Source: an uncultured Muribaculaceae bacterium (GTDB taxonomy: Bacteria > Bacteroidota > Bacteroidia > Bacteroidales > Muribaculaceae). From it: a stretch of DNA of 64,000 nucleotides. Positions within the stretch are counted from its first letter, which is position 1. Each line of letters opens with the position of its first letter. The translations under genes were made by a program, and so were the position numbers. The stretch is taken from positions 62,001-126,000 of the forward strand of contig CANRPJ010000004.1 in NCBI GenBank assembly GCA_947632485.1, given 5' to 3'. Below the pieces are notes generated by a model that was not told where the DNA came from, searched no databases, and saw only the letters and a list, made by a program, of their open reading frames with translations. Positions 9,286 to 18,455 of this stretch are shown one piece after another.

Positions 9286-10497
9286 ATGAAATCATTAAGA
9301 GAACTATACAGGATAGGAAGCGGTCCCTCGTCGAGCCATACGATGGGTCCGCGCTTTGCAGCAGAGAAGTTCCTTCGCCGCCACCGCGCCGCCAAGGGCT
9401 TTGAGGTGGTGCTCTACGGAAGTCTCGCAGCTACAGGGCGAGGCCACATGACCGATGTGGCGATTACAGAAGCTCTGGAGAAGAGCGAAATGCCCGTGAA
9501 AATAATATGGAAACCTGATGTGTTTCTGCCATTTCACCCTAACGGCATGACCTTCAAATCGCTCGACGAGAATGGTTTCGTTACAGATGAATGGACCGTC
9601 TACAGCGTAGGAGGCGGAGCAATCCAGACGGAAGGCCACGCCATGAAGGGACAGGCGGAGATCTACGACATGGATACGCTGACGGATATAATGAAATATT
9701 GCGAGCGCACGGGCTATACATATTGGGAATACGTAGAGCGCTGTGAGGGCAAAGAGATCTGGGAGCATCTGAGCAAGGTCTGGGAGGCTATGAAGGCAGC
9801 CGTAGAGCGCGGAATCACCCATGAGGGAAGACTTCCCGGACCTTTGAATCTGCGTCGCAAGGCTCCCTCATATCTCGTGAAGGCTGAAGGCTATAAGGAT
9901 AATCTGAAATCACGCGGCCTCGTGTTTGCCTATGCTCTTGCCGTAAGCGAGGAAAACGCTTCCGGCGGTACCATCGTGACAGCTCCAACGTGCGGTTCAT
10001 GCGGAGTGGTGCCCGGGGTGCTCTATCACCTGTGGAAAAGCCGGGATTTCTCAGAGGAACAAATTCTGCACGCTCTGGCCACCGCCGGTCTGGTAGGCAA
10101 CATCGTGAAGCAAAACGCTACCATTTCCGGAGCCGAAGCCGGTTGCCAGGCTGAAGTGGGAGTGGCCTGCGCTATGGCTGCCGCTGCTGCGTGTCAGCTT
10201 TTCGGAGGCAGTCCGGCTCAGATTGAATATGCTGCCGAAATGGGGCTTGAACACCATCTGGGCATGACCTGCGACCCGGTTCACGGTCTGGTTCAGATAC
10301 CCTGTATCGAACGAAATGCCTACGCTGCCGCGCGTGCTCTCGATGCCAATATCTACGCCAGCTTCAGCGATGGCACTCACCGCGTTTCGTTCGACAGGCT
10401 TACTACCGTGATGAAGGAAACCGGCCACGATCTGCCTTCGATCTATAAGGAAACCTCTACGGGCGGACTCGCCCGTGACTACAGCCAAATGAGCTGA
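9286..10497 (+). CDS. sdaA: L-serine ammonia-lyase (iron-sulfur, single chain)
   Basis: 403 residues. Converts L-serine to pyruvate and ammonia in the cytoplasm, using an oxygen-sensitive [4Fe-4S] cluster. The N-terminal beta-type domain has the signature GPSSSHTMGP (13-22). The C-terminal catalytic domain has the cysteine-rich stretch APTCGSCGVVPG and the later CDPVHGLVQIPCIERN, which supply cluster ligands and the conserved C-terminal core. Both domains are in one polypeptide, as usual for Bacteroidetes and enterobacteria. Likely cotranscribed with rnz, which starts two bases after its stop. Confidence 0.95.
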   Translation: MKSLRELYRIGSGPSSSHTMGPRFAAEKFLRRHRAAKGFEVVLYGSLAATGRGHMTDVAITEALEKSEMPVKIIWKPDVFLPFHPNGMTFKSLDENGFVTDEWTVYSVGGGAIQTEGHAMKGQAEIYDMDTLTDIMKYCERTGYTYWEYVERCEGKEIWEHLSKVWEAMKAAVERGITHEGRLPGPLNLRRKAPSYLVKAEGYKDNLKSRGLVFAYALAVSEENASGGTIVTAPTCGSCGVVPGVLYHLWKSRDFSEEQILHALATAGLVGNIVKQNATISGAEAGCQAEVGVACAMAAAAACQLFGGSPAQIEYAAEMGLEHHLGMTCDPVHGLVQIPCIERNAYAAARALDANIYASFSDGTHRVSFDRLTTVMKETGHDLPSIYKETSTGGLARDYSQMS

Positions 10498-10499
10498 TA

Positions 10500-11435
10500 A
10501 TGGACAATTTTTCAGTTCACCTACTTGGTTGCGGGTCAGCCAAACCATCTACCCGTCATAACCCTGCCTGTACGGTCGTAAACTACAGGGATACTCTCTA
10601 TATGATTGATTGCGGCGAAGGAGCCCAGAAGGAGTTCCAACGGCAGCACCTGAAGTTTTCAAGGCTGCGTCATATCTTTCTGACCCATCTTCACGGCGAT
10701 CATGTGCTCGGTCTTCCCGGGCTCATAGGCACTCTTGGCCTCAGCGGATTCGGGGGACACCTCACTATACATACTTTTGAGGAGGGAAAGAAAATCCTTA
10801 CTCCAATTCTGGATTATTTCTGCGGTGAGCTTCCTTTTGAACTTAAATTCAATATAATTGAGCCGCAAGATGGGATTGTGGCAGAAACTAACTCGCTGCT
10901 CATAAGGAGCGTCAAGCTCGACCACCGGGTACCGACCGTTGGCTATATCTTTGAAGAGAAACCCAAATCCCGCCATCTTCGCCGGGATATGGCTGATTTC
11001 CATAATGTGCCGGTGGCGCAACTTGCCGGTATCAAGGCAGGCGCTGATTTCGTGAAACCTGACGGTACTGTAATACCCAACAAGATGCTAACCACCGACC
11101 CGTCACCCTCACTCTCCTACGCCCATATTTCTGACACCGCTTACCTGCCATCGCTGCCTGAGAAGATAAAAAACGTAGATCTTCTCTTCCACGAAACCAC
11201 TTATTGCAATGATCGTTCGGCCGATGCTTCGGAACGCGGACATTCTACAGCTGCGCAAGCTGCCTCGATTGCCAGCCAGGCCCAGGCGGGACGCCTTATA
11301 ACCGGTCACTACTCCTCGCGCTACCGCGACGAGACACTGTTTCTCAAAGAGGCACGCGAAAAATTCCCCCGCACCATTCTTGGGCGCGAGGGATTAGCTA
11401 TCAACGTGGCCGACAGAGATATTATCGACTACTGA
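10500..11435 (+). CDS. rnz: Ribonuclease Z
   Basis: 311 residues of the metallo-beta-lactamase fold; the endonuclease that trims 3' trailers from tRNA precursors. The zinc-binding motif HLHGDH is at 63-68 (followed by VLGLPG), with further metal-binding histidines and aspartate visible in KLDHRVPTVGY, ISDTAY and TGHYSSRY. The ATG begins two bases after the sdaA stop. Its last 14 bases overlap the 3' end of the convergent alpha-2-macroglobulin gene. Length is normal. Confidence 0.94.
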   Translation: MDNFSVHLLGCGSAKPSTRHNPACTVVNYRDTLYMIDCGEGAQKEFQRQHLKFSRLRHIFLTHLHGDHVLGLPGLIGTLGLSGFGGHLTIHTFEEGKKILTPILDYFCGELPFELKFNIIEPQDGIVAETNSLLIRSVKLDHRVPTVGYIFEEKPKSRHLRRDMADFHNVPVAQLAGIKAGADFVKPDGTVIPNKMLTTDPSPSLSYAHISDTAYLPSLPEKIKNVDLLFHETTYCNDRSADASERGHSTAAQAASIASQAQAGRLITGHYSSRYRDETLFLKEAREKFPRTILGREGLAINVADRDIIDY

Positions 11436-14400
11436 TCTTCAGATCGCTGCCGCCGCTGTGGGCAGTAATGAGCGGAGCCTGAAGCGACTGCGCTGTCGCT
11501 ATGCCGCAGCTGAACTCACCTTCCTGACCCACGAAGCAATCATACCAAAGCTCATGTACGCCCTTTTCAAGCGAGGATATGAAGAGCTGTGTCGATGCAT
11601 CGCGCACTTCGCGATAATAGCCTGTCCTATCGCGCCATTCAAAGCCTGACAGCTGCTCCACCGGCTCAAGGCAGGCAGCCCGCTCATCAGTCACGGCTAC
11701 ATAATCTATCCTTCTGGTAGCCGTCAAGGTAAGCATTACGCGCACCTTATCGCCCACCTTCAGGGCTCGTTTGCTTAATTCCGTGCCGTTGGCCGTTTCA
11801 TCTACTGCATAGATCGCTTTCTCAATCCTAAGGTCAGCCACATCGGCCGGCTTCACGTCGCTGATCGGCTGCACCGACTGCACCATGACTCCGCCCCAGG
11901 CCGGTACTTCCTCCGATCGGGAAATCCGCAACTCCTTGCCGGCATCTTCGCCACTGAGAGTGAAGAAGCCACTCGAGGTGTACTGTTCGAATTCCGACAA
12001 CGGCAACTCCTTCCCTCCTATGCTAACCGATGGCGATGGGGCCGAGGTCCAGTCAGTGCCTGACTGCAGTAGAGTAGCTACCACAAAGGCGGCATCAGCG
12101 GAAGCGCCCCAGTCTTGAGTGCGCCGCTGGAGCACAAGCCATTGACGCATACCATCTACAAGCGCATCGCCCGGAGCGAGTTGCGCAAACGCTTGAAGAG
12201 CCATTGCAGTAGTCAGCAATCTGGGAGATCTGCCGGGATTATCGAACCATACACCAAGAACCTCCGACTTCACTGCAAACTGCCGCAAAGATTCAAGCAC
12301 CTCCAAAGCCTGTTTCTGCTTACCGGAGCGGTTCAGAACTATCGCGGCGAGGCACTTATCCATTACGTCGAGGTTTCTCCATTTCTCTGTCAGGAGCTTT
12401 AAGGCTCTGCCTTGAAGAGATGCGAAAACACCGGTTGCAGGCACATCGAAAAATCCTCTGACATACAGATACCCCAGCAGGGTGGTTTCCGATATCCATT
12501 CCGGGTGGGCAGAATAATCCTTTTCAATCTCGCGATCTATGAAGCGGATTGCCTTGCGGGTCATCTCCTCCGCTTCCTGTGGGAAGCAACCCTGAGCCTT
12601 CATGAGACCAAGAGCCGCCACGACGCTCGTAGTGATATATTCAGAAGGCTCCATTCCTTCGCACCAGCTCCAGCCTCCGTCAGCACCCTGACGACGCCTG
12701 ATATCTGCAAGAGTCTGACCTATAATCTTGCCTGACCTACCGGCATCAAGCAAAGTTTCGAGTCGCTCCATTCGCAGGGTCTCGGAAGCGGCATCGTTCA
12801 CCCAAGGCGTGTTTTCGAGCGCAACGCTTTTCAGTTCCTGATTCTTCTCAAGATTAGAAATCAGCGGAGAATCAGCTCCTTTCTCGCTTCGCCATGCCTT
12901 GATCGCTTCGCCAATCTGAGGATACTTGCCTGCAAGATGCGCGGCTAAGGAATTGGCGAAAAGATTATTCGTCAAAGAAAGCACCGAGGAGGAGCCAGAT
13001 GCCTGAATATCAGGCAGAGCAGTAATGCAATACCACAAAGGATTACCGCATACCTCGAGAATGCTTGTACCCTCCTCAAGCCTGTTGGGAATCTGCATTG
13101 TGAAGGAGAGCTGATTGCGACCTAAATAGAACGGCTTGCTATCAATCACAGGAGAAGCTGAGGGGAGCACACCCACTATAGTCTGCTCGCCATCGGCATT
13201 GCGACCACTCCGGGCTATCACTTTCACTACTGCCAACTGGAGAGAGAAGGGCACCTCCCACGGCATCTCGACCACCCTGCTCTCTCCTTCTGCAAGTTCC
13301 AGAGCGGGGAACTCTACAGTAGCCAGCGTTTTGCCGGAAACGGCATCGGAAATCTCCATAGCACCTCCAATCAAAGCCACCGAATCGGAAGCATTCGAGA
13401 GGGTAGCTTGCCATACGATTTCATCGCCAGTTCTTACGAAACGCGGAGCATTCAGATGAGCTATTACAGGCTTACGAGCCATGATCTCATAGGTCGAAAC
13501 GCTTGTCTTCATTTCATCTGTCCAAGCGGCAAGCTGAAGTTTCCAAGTCGTATTGAAATCAGGCACCTCGAAATCAAGCTTCACTATTCCCTCCGCGTCA
13601 GCCTCAAGATCAGGTTTGAAGAAGGCAAGAGGCATCTCGGCGGGACGCATCTTCACCTCTTCCTCAGCCGCCTGTTCAGCAGCAGAGCCAGCTTCAGCTT
13701 CATCGGCTTCCACTGCGGCCTCCTCAATGGCATCGTTGCTGGCAGCTTCCGCAGTCATCACCATCTCCTCCTTCAGCATCATGCCGCCGGCATTGCGCGA
13801 CATCGCCATATTATACATCACTCCCCTTACCCGGATAGGGCCGAAGAGACTCTGTCCGTAGAAATTCCACTCGGGCAAGCACATAGGCGCCGCCTTGACA
13901 TTTCTTACAGTACCGAAAGAGAACCAGGCCGACTGCCTACCGAGATATATAGAGCGGGTGAGCGAGCTGGGGATTGCCCAGCCTGAGGCTACGGAAAGGG
14001 TCCAGCCGAAAGGCACGACCGCATCAAGAGCTTTGTCGCTCATTGTAGCCGCGGCCCCGGCATACGGGGCGGCCTTCCCGCCAAGCTTAAAGCGGAACGA
14101 CCATTTTTCAGTATCACCGGGAACCGTCCTATCACGGAAGCTGATGATTTCCGGCTCAAGTTTAGCGGCTTTAGCAGCAGAGAGAATCTGCACCGTCTCA
14201 AATTCCTGTTTGAGATTCCGGCATGCAGCAAATCTTACCACCACGCTACTACCCGGTTTGGGAGCAGAAACGGAAACAGTCTCATTTACAGCATCAATCT
14301 TCAACCACCGCTCCTGAGTCACTCCCGAATCATCAGCCACTTGCATCAGCACCCAACTATCCGGGTATGAGGAGCCGACCGGGAATTTAACCTCTTGCTG

Positions 14401-16953
14401 AGACTCCTCACAAACTATTTTTTTCTGAGGAACCCACAAAGCCGTATCGCATGGCGGCACTTTCTCTCCCCTACCGTAAAGCACCATCGGCAGAGTTACC
14501 TCTTTGGCACCCTCGGTGGAGAATTTCCACTCGTAGCGTCCGGAAGGCAGCTTGCTCATGTCAATACTAAGTCGCGGCGACCGGAAGGTACCGGAGGCTT
14601 CCTCCTTGCCTTCGCTCATGAGTTGATAGCTCACCTCCGCCTCTACGGGATGGTCGAGCATATCGGAAACGCCAATCAGCAAAGTAGTCATCTCCCTGCG
14701 TTCCATCACGGGAGAGATATTAGCCTGAATCTGGCGGGCATTACCGAGAGAGAAGAATCTCTTCGGGGCTTGCTGGGTTTCGCCAGTCTGGGAAGTGACC
14801 GCCACTTCAAGCTCATAGGCGCAACGGGCATAGGGAGTGCCTCGTAGTCCCTCGGTAGGTAATTTGAGTGTGAAGGCACCTTCAGCATCGGTAGTCGTCG
14901 TTGCACCATAGGTGGCATCACTAACCTCAGAGAAGAGCCACCAGGGCATTCTGGCCCGAATATTGAAATTCACATTTCCACCTGCAACCGGAACCCCGGC
15001 ATAAGTAATCGCCCTTCCCCGAATCGTGAGGGTATCGCCAATTTCCACATTCTCGCCGGCATCGGTAACCTCCACAAAGAAGCCTGGAGCCTTATAATCG
15101 GCAACTGTGACCGAAGTTTCTCCGCAAACGCGCTTATCGATCTTCGCCTGTAGTGAGTAGCTCCCCAGAAGTCCTTCAGTCGGCAACCGGAACTCACCCC
15201 ATGCCCGACCATGCCTGTCAGTCTTCAGCGAAACAGTATCGGCAGGATTATAGTTGGCATCAAGCAGCACGACTTCAAGCCCCGCGTTCTCCTCCACCCG
15301 CGCCGATTCTTTCAGCTGCGACCATGCGAGAGCCATGAAACGCACGGTGTCGCCAGGATGATAAAGTGCGAGATCGGTAAGAATCCTGACGTGGTTAGTG
15401 CGCTCGGGATTATCCCTGCCACTGCTCCTCCAGTTGCTGTAGCGCAGGGTATCGTCTCCGTTGATTATAGTCATCTCATAGCCCCCTTCAGGAAGCTCTA
15501 CTCCACCGTTGCCATCGGTGACTTTCCTCAAGGTCTTATCACCTTTCCTCCCCGGAACCATCACGACCGACGCACCAGCCACCGGAGCACCATTGCGGCC
15601 GTCGATTACGTAAAGCCTCCCCTTGCCAAGAATAGGATCCTCGCTTTCCATGGCACTTAGGTTGCTGACCGTGAAAGGTCTCACCTGTACCTTATCATTG
15701 CCCTCATTTCTGAAGCGCTCAGGAGCCGTTGATGCTACTACGGCATAACGACCGGGAGCCTGCCCGGGAAGCTCAGCCATAGACTGCAGCTGCAACAGAA
15801 CCGAATCCTGAGCCGAGACCTCGACGGAGGCAGCCGGTTTCCAATTCGCCACTATAGAAGCCTTGACCGAACGCTCATCAAAGCTACCGGGAAGCCTGTA
15901 GAGATGCAGCCATAGGCGAGGAAGGTTGTTCCAGTTTACCCCCACCTTAATCTTCTCTGAGGGCAGAACCTGGGAGGCATAATCTAAGTCTACATTCTTT
16001 GCCTCGAATTGAGCGAGCATATTTTCAATCCCGGGAGTAAGCACCGCCTTCTTGGCAAGCTTATAAAACTTCACCATCTCTTCCCGGTCGCCACCGGTAA
16101 GATAATTTCTCGCCTCCACAAGCAATACCGAAGCCGCCGAAGACCGACCCATACCTTCATATTTTGAAAGCAGAAAGCGGTATCTTTCCGAGTGAGGCAT
16201 CAGCTGCGATTTCTTAATCAATGCCCTTGCAAGTAACTCCATCTCACCTTTGCCCTCATACCGGCTTATCAGCGAATCAATCATCAGGTCGCACTGCGAG
16301 GCTACATCGGCGGCTAAGGAAAGCTTACCCACACGCCCGAACGGAATAACCGGTCCGCTCCCCGCAAAGGGCGATAGAAGGTCGATTCCCTGATAGACAA
16401 CAAAGTCGAGAACCGTGGCATTATCTCCGCAGGAGGTCACGAGCGGATCGAGCTCCCCCAGAGGCATCTCCGCAAGCTTTTCACCGGCACCATAAGCCTC
16501 CTCCACAAGCGCCAGAATGCGGCGTCCGAAAGTGTCCTTGCTCCATTCGGCTATAGATTGGGGCACTTCATCTTCCGGCAGATTCCGCTGATTGTAGGTC
16601 CATGCATTGGCTCTATAGGCATCTGCAAGCAGACGGGCTTCCATAAGCAGCCCTACCGACTTCCATGGAGCCGGCATTTTACGCGCCTCGCTGTCAATCC
16701 TCTCCACCGCAGCCGTAACGCTGTCGGTAGAGATGCTGTTGGAGGCCACAGTGAGCTGCACCAATGCCAACAGGGCGGTTTTCCATTCCTTGGCCTCCAT
16801 CGCCTTAGGAAGCCTCTTCCCCGCTGCTGCGCTTACCTCCTCAGGGAAGGCGAAATCAGGTTTATCAAACGTAGATTTCTGAGCCATCACATTAAAACAA
16901 AAAGCCGCAAGGACGATGATAACGCCCGCGCGGCCAATTCTTTTCAGCAACAT
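11422..16953 (-). CDS. Alpha-2-macroglobulin family protein
   Basis: A 1843-residue exported protein: signal peptide (1-24), helical N-terminal region (to about 330), a run of macroglobulin-like beta domains including MG2 (roughly 450-700), an A2M domain around 1150-1280, an alpha-alpha barrel (TED-like) region about 1290-1620 and a C-terminal MG10-like domain. Bacterial macroglobulins are thought to trap foreign proteases in the periplasm. I see no CxEQ thioester motif, so this resembles the non-thioester class (YfaS-like). The gene starts 6 bp after the Spy-like gene and ends the ECF-sigma operon. Its 3' end overlaps rnz tail-to-tail by 14 bases. Domain borders are approximate. Confidence 0.88.
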   Translation of the reverse strand: MLLKRIGRAGVIIVLAAFCFNVMAQKSTFDKPDFAFPEEVSAAAGKRLPKAMEAKEWKTALLALVQLTVASNSISTDSVTAAVERIDSEARKMPAPWKSVGLLMEARLLADAYRANAWTYNQRNLPEDEVPQSIAEWSKDTFGRRILALVEEAYGAGEKLAEMPLGELDPLVTSCGDNATVLDFVVYQGIDLLSPFAGSGPVIPFGRVGKLSLAADVASQCDLMIDSLISRYEGKGEMELLARALIKKSQLMPHSERYRFLLSKYEGMGRSSAASVLLVEARNYLTGGDREEMVKFYKLAKKAVLTPGIENMLAQFEAKNVDLDYASQVLPSEKIKVGVNWNNLPRLWLHLYRLPGSFDERSVKASIVANWKPAASVEVSAQDSVLLQLQSMAELPGQAPGRYAVVASTAPERFRNEGNDKVQVRPFTVSNLSAMESEDPILGKGRLYVIDGRNGAPVAGASVVMVPGRKGDKTLRKVTDGNGGVELPEGGYEMTIINGDDTLRYSNWRSSGRDNPERTNHVRILTDLALYHPGDTVRFMALAWSQLKESARVEENAGLEVVLLDANYNPADTVSLKTDRHGRAWGEFRLPTEGLLGSYSLQAKIDKRVCGETSVTVADYKAPGFFVEVTDAGENVEIGDTLTIRGRAITYAGVPVAGGNVNFNIRARMPWWLFSEVSDATYGATTTTDAEGAFTLKLPTEGLRGTPYARCAYELEVAVTSQTGETQQAPKRFFSLGNARQIQANISPVMERREMTTLLIGVSDMLDHPVEAEVSYQLMSEGKEEASGTFRSPRLSIDMSKLPSGRYEWKFSTEGAKEVTLPMVLYGRGEKVPPCDTALWVPQKKIVCEESQQEVKFPVGSSYPDSWVLMQVADDSGVTQERWLKIDAVNETVSVSAPKPGSSVVVRFAACRNLKQEFETVQILSAAKAAKLEPEIISFRDRTVPGDTEKWSFRFKLGGKAAPYAGAAATMSDKALDAVVPFGWTLSVASGWAIPSSLTRSIYLGRQSAWFSFGTVRNVKAAPMCLPEWNFYGQSLFGPIRVRGVMYNMAMSRNAGGMMLKEEMVMTAEAASNDAIEEAAVEADEAEAGSAAEQAAEEEVKMRPAEMPLAFFKPDLEADAEGIVKLDFEVPDFNTTWKLQLAAWTDEMKTSVSTYEIMARKPVIAHLNAPRFVRTGDEIVWQATLSNASDSVALIGGAMEISDAVSGKTLATVEFPALELAEGESRVVEMPWEVPFSLQLAVVKVIARSGRNADGEQTIVGVLPSASPVIDSKPFYLGRNQLSFTMQIPNRLEEGTSILEVCGNPLWYCITALPDIQASGSSSVLSLTNNLFANSLAAHLAGKYPQIGEAIKAWRSEKGADSPLISNLEKNQELKSVALENTPWVNDAASETLRMERLETLLDAGRSGKIIGQTLADIRRRQGADGGWSWCEGMEPSEYITTSVVAALGLMKAQGCFPQEAEEMTRKAIRFIDREIEKDYSAHPEWISETTLLGYLYVRGFFDVPATGVFASLQGRALKLLTEKWRNLDVMDKCLAAIVLNRSGKQKQALEVLESLRQFAVKSEVLGVWFDNPGRSPRLLTTAMALQAFAQLAPGDALVDGMRQWLVLQRRTQDWGASADAAFVVATLLQSGTDWTSAPSPSVSIGGKELPLSEFEQYTSSGFFTLSGEDAGKELRISRSEEVPAWGGVMVQSVQPISDVKPADVADLRIEKAIYAVDETANGTELSKRALKVGDKVRVMLTLTATRRIDYVAVTDERAACLEPVEQLSGFEWRDRTGYYREVRDASTQLFISSLEKGVHELWYDCFVGQEGEFSCGIATAQSLQAPLITAHSGGSDLKISSR

Positions 16954-16959
16954 GATCTA

Positions 16960-17508
16960 TCACTTTTTGCCGGACGTCTTCTTATGGCGCCGCATATCGC
17001 GGAGCTTCTCAAGAAAGGCTCGCTCGGCCTGTTTCATCTTATAAATCTGTTTGGCCGACAGGAACGTGGCGAACTTGGCATCGTAGACCCTGTCGATAAG
17101 AGCCTCCTTCTCGCGGGCTGCCTCGAGTTTTTCGGAAGCCTTGGCATAATCTTCATCGGTAAGATTGGGATTCTCTTTCAGCTCCTTCTCGATATTGTGG
17201 CATTCATGAAAGATTTTACCTTTCTCCATCGACATCTGGGTATAAATCTCATTGAAGTCTTTCTTCTGAGCTTCACTAAGACCCATTTCCTGAGCGAGAT
17301 ATTTGAGCTTAAACTCCTGAATCTCCTTAAACATCTCTTCCCGACTCTTCTTGCCGTCGCGCTCCTTGCGGTCATTGGGCTGGTCCTCGTCGGGACACTC
17401 TGCTGACGCTTCCGGCAGGCAATCCTTGCAGTAGGGAGCCAGCTCCTGAGCCCCGGCAGGGAACACCATCGCACACAAAAGGGCTACAATCAAACCTATT
17501 CTCTTCAT
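16960..17508 (-). CDS. Spy/CpxP-like periplasmic helical protein
   Basis: 182 residues from the ATG at 17508 (MKRIGLIVALLCAMVFPAGA, a signal peptide); a TTG seven codons upstream is an alternative start. The mature part has a cysteine-containing acidic segment, then a long charged helical region with a pattern like the LTxxQ/Spy family (GLSEAQKKDFNEIY and FLSAKQIYKMKQAE each resemble an LxxxQ repeat). Members act as periplasmic chaperones or stress sensors. The basic C-terminus (MRRHKKTSGKK) is notable. It lies between the membrane protein and the alpha-2-macroglobulin gene. Family match is by pattern only. Confidence 0.65.
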   Translation of the reverse strand: MKRIGLIVALLCAMVFPAGAQELAPYCKDCLPEASAECPDEDQPNDRKERDGKKSREEMFKEIQEFKLKYLAQEMGLSEAQKKDFNEIYTQMSMEKGKIFHECHNIEKELKENPNLTDEDYAKASEKLEAAREKEALIDRVYDAKFATFLSAKQIYKMKQAERAFLEKLRDMRRHKKTSGKK

Positions 17509-17546
17509 TCCTATGATGCTATTCTTCAACCAATTGAAACCGGATG

Positions 17547-17972
17547 CTATTTACCGGCCTTATGAAAATCCTTTTCAAAATCATTAAACAAGTCATACAT
17601 GGCGGCAATATCCTCCTCTGTGGAATAACTCGAACCCTCGTCTTCCGATGAAGCTATGATCTCGAAATATTCGGGGTGATCGGTGCTGGCCAGCTGCACA
17701 ACCTCAGCAGGCACATTGTCGAGAGAAAGATCCGCGTGCGTAACCACGTGGTACGTCTTTATCATCAACGCAATACCGGCAAACATTGCCACCAGATATA
17801 CGTAAGGGCTTATCTTTTGCCATAGCGTAGGATCAGGAGCCTTGATTTCCCTACGCTCCGGCAGCGATGCCTCTACCTTGGCATAGACTGCATCAAAGTA
17901 GCCGTCAGGCACCCGGAAGCCCGCATCGCGGCCTATATGATCTTCCAAACGCTGTTCAAACTCCTTGTTCAT
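17547..17972 (-). CDS. Single-pass membrane protein, possible anti-sigma factor
   Basis: 141 residues: soluble N-terminal segment (MNKEFEQRLEDHIGRD, then FRVPDGYFDAVYAKVEASL), one hydrophobic helix (about 53-73, YVYLVAMFAGIALMI) and an acidic C-terminal part (DEGSSYSTEEDIAAMYDLF). Layout and position, second conserved gene after an ECF sigma factor, are those of a small anti-sigma or regulatory partner. It has no recognisable zinc anti-sigma motif, so the role is inferred from context. The mature N-terminus would be cytoplasmic. Separated from the sigma gene by the hairpin-repeat tract at 18015-18447. Confidence 0.55.
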   Translation of the reverse strand: MNKEFEQRLEDHIGRDAGFRVPDGYFDAVYAKVEASLPERREIKAPDPTLWQKISPYVYLVAMFAGIALMIKTYHVVTHADLSLDNVPAEVVQLASTDHPEYFEIIASSEDEGSSYSTEEDIAAMYDLFNDFEKDFHKAGK

Positions 17973-18014
17973 AACTGAAGCCTTTTTCTTGTAATCCTAT
18001 GACAATCTTGCTTT

Positions 18015-18107
18015 CTAAAGGTTTAATCCAGCACTCCAAAAAATATTTCGGTTTTTGGTGGAACCTTTTTTCAGCACAGGTGTTTTAATATCAGAAAATC
18101 GTTTCAT
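18015..18107 (-). CDS. Mini-ORF 3 of the hairpin repeat array (30 aa)
   Basis: ATG at 18107 to TAG at 18015, peptide beginning MKRFSDIKTPV and then diverging (LKKGSTKNRNIF...). The first 11 residues are the same as in mini-ORF 1, but the hairpin segment is absent from this last copy. It lies 42 bases upstream of the membrane-protein gene. Expression is unproven; it may be a leader peptide or a by-product of the repeat. Confidence 0.35.
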   Translation of the reverse strand: MKRFSDIKTPVLKKGSTKNRNIFWSAGLNL

Positions 18108-18131
18108 GATGTTAGGTTAGTTCGAAAAGTA

Positions 18132-18242
18132 TTATGGAAAACACTTTGTTTCGGCTGGTCGGGAGACCGGCCGAAACAGTTTTTTATATACCTCGAACTT
18201 TTCCGGAGCTACCGGTGTTCTAATATCAGAAAATCGTTTCAT
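18132..18242 (-). CDS. Mini-ORF 2 of the hairpin repeat array (36 aa)
   Basis: ATG at 18242 to TAA at 18132. Starts MKRFSDIRTPVAPEKFEVYK, like mini-ORF 1, but one extra A in the run before the hairpin shifts the frame, so the hairpin is read as KLFRPVSRPAETKCFP. Its ATG overlaps the TGA of mini-ORF 1 (ATGA). The shift argues that the 3' peptide sequence is not conserved even though the DNA is. Confidence 0.35.
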   Translation of the reverse strand: MKRFSDIRTPVAPEKFEVYKKLFRPVSRPAETKCFP

Positions 18243-18376
18243 GATGTTAGGTTAGTTCGAAAAGTATTATGGAAAACACTTTGTTTCGGCTGGTCGGGAG
18301 ACCGGCCGAAACAATTTTTATATACCTCGAACTTTTCCGGAGCTACCGGTGTTTTAATATCAGAAAATCGTTTCAT
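18239..18376 (-). CDS. Mini-ORF 1 of the hairpin repeat array (45 aa)
   Basis: ATG at 18376 to TGA at 18239; it begins MKRFSDIKTPVAPEKFEVYK and continues through the hairpin (FGRSPDQPKQSVFHNTF). The stop overlaps the next ATG. It is the first mini-ORF after the sigma factor stop (18456). No known family recognised. It could be a regulatory leader peptide whose translation melts the internal hairpin, or a non-expressed frame in a repeat. Confidence 0.4.
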   Translation of the reverse strand: MKRFSDIKTPVAPEKFEVYKNCFGRSPDQPKQSVFHNTFRTNLTS

Positions 18377-18455
18377 GATGTTAGGTTAGTTCGAAAAGTA
18401 TTATGGAAAACACTTTGCAGCGGCTGGTCGGGAGACCGGCCGCTGCGGTTTCATA

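Larger units (their letters stand above)
18081..18447. repeat. Three tandem 134-135 bp units with a strong hairpin
   Basis: The unit begins at TGTTTTAATATCAG (18081, 18216, 18350), giving periods of 135 and 134 bp. Each unit holds a 13-bp stem with a GGGA tetraloop: 18148-18177, 18283-18312 and 18417-18446. The left arm is GTTTCGGCTGGTC in the first two; in the third, three bases change to GCAGCGGCTGGTC and the right arm changes to match. On the plus strand the first two hairpins are followed by T6 and T5, like intrinsic terminators. The tract lies between the ECF sigma gene and its presumed partner on the same transcript. Confidence 0.9.

Noticed and set aside
11600-16953. Thioester (CxEQ) motif in the macroglobulin
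   Set aside because: I searched the translated protein and found only CLEPVEQ near the C-terminus, which is in the wrong domain and spacing.
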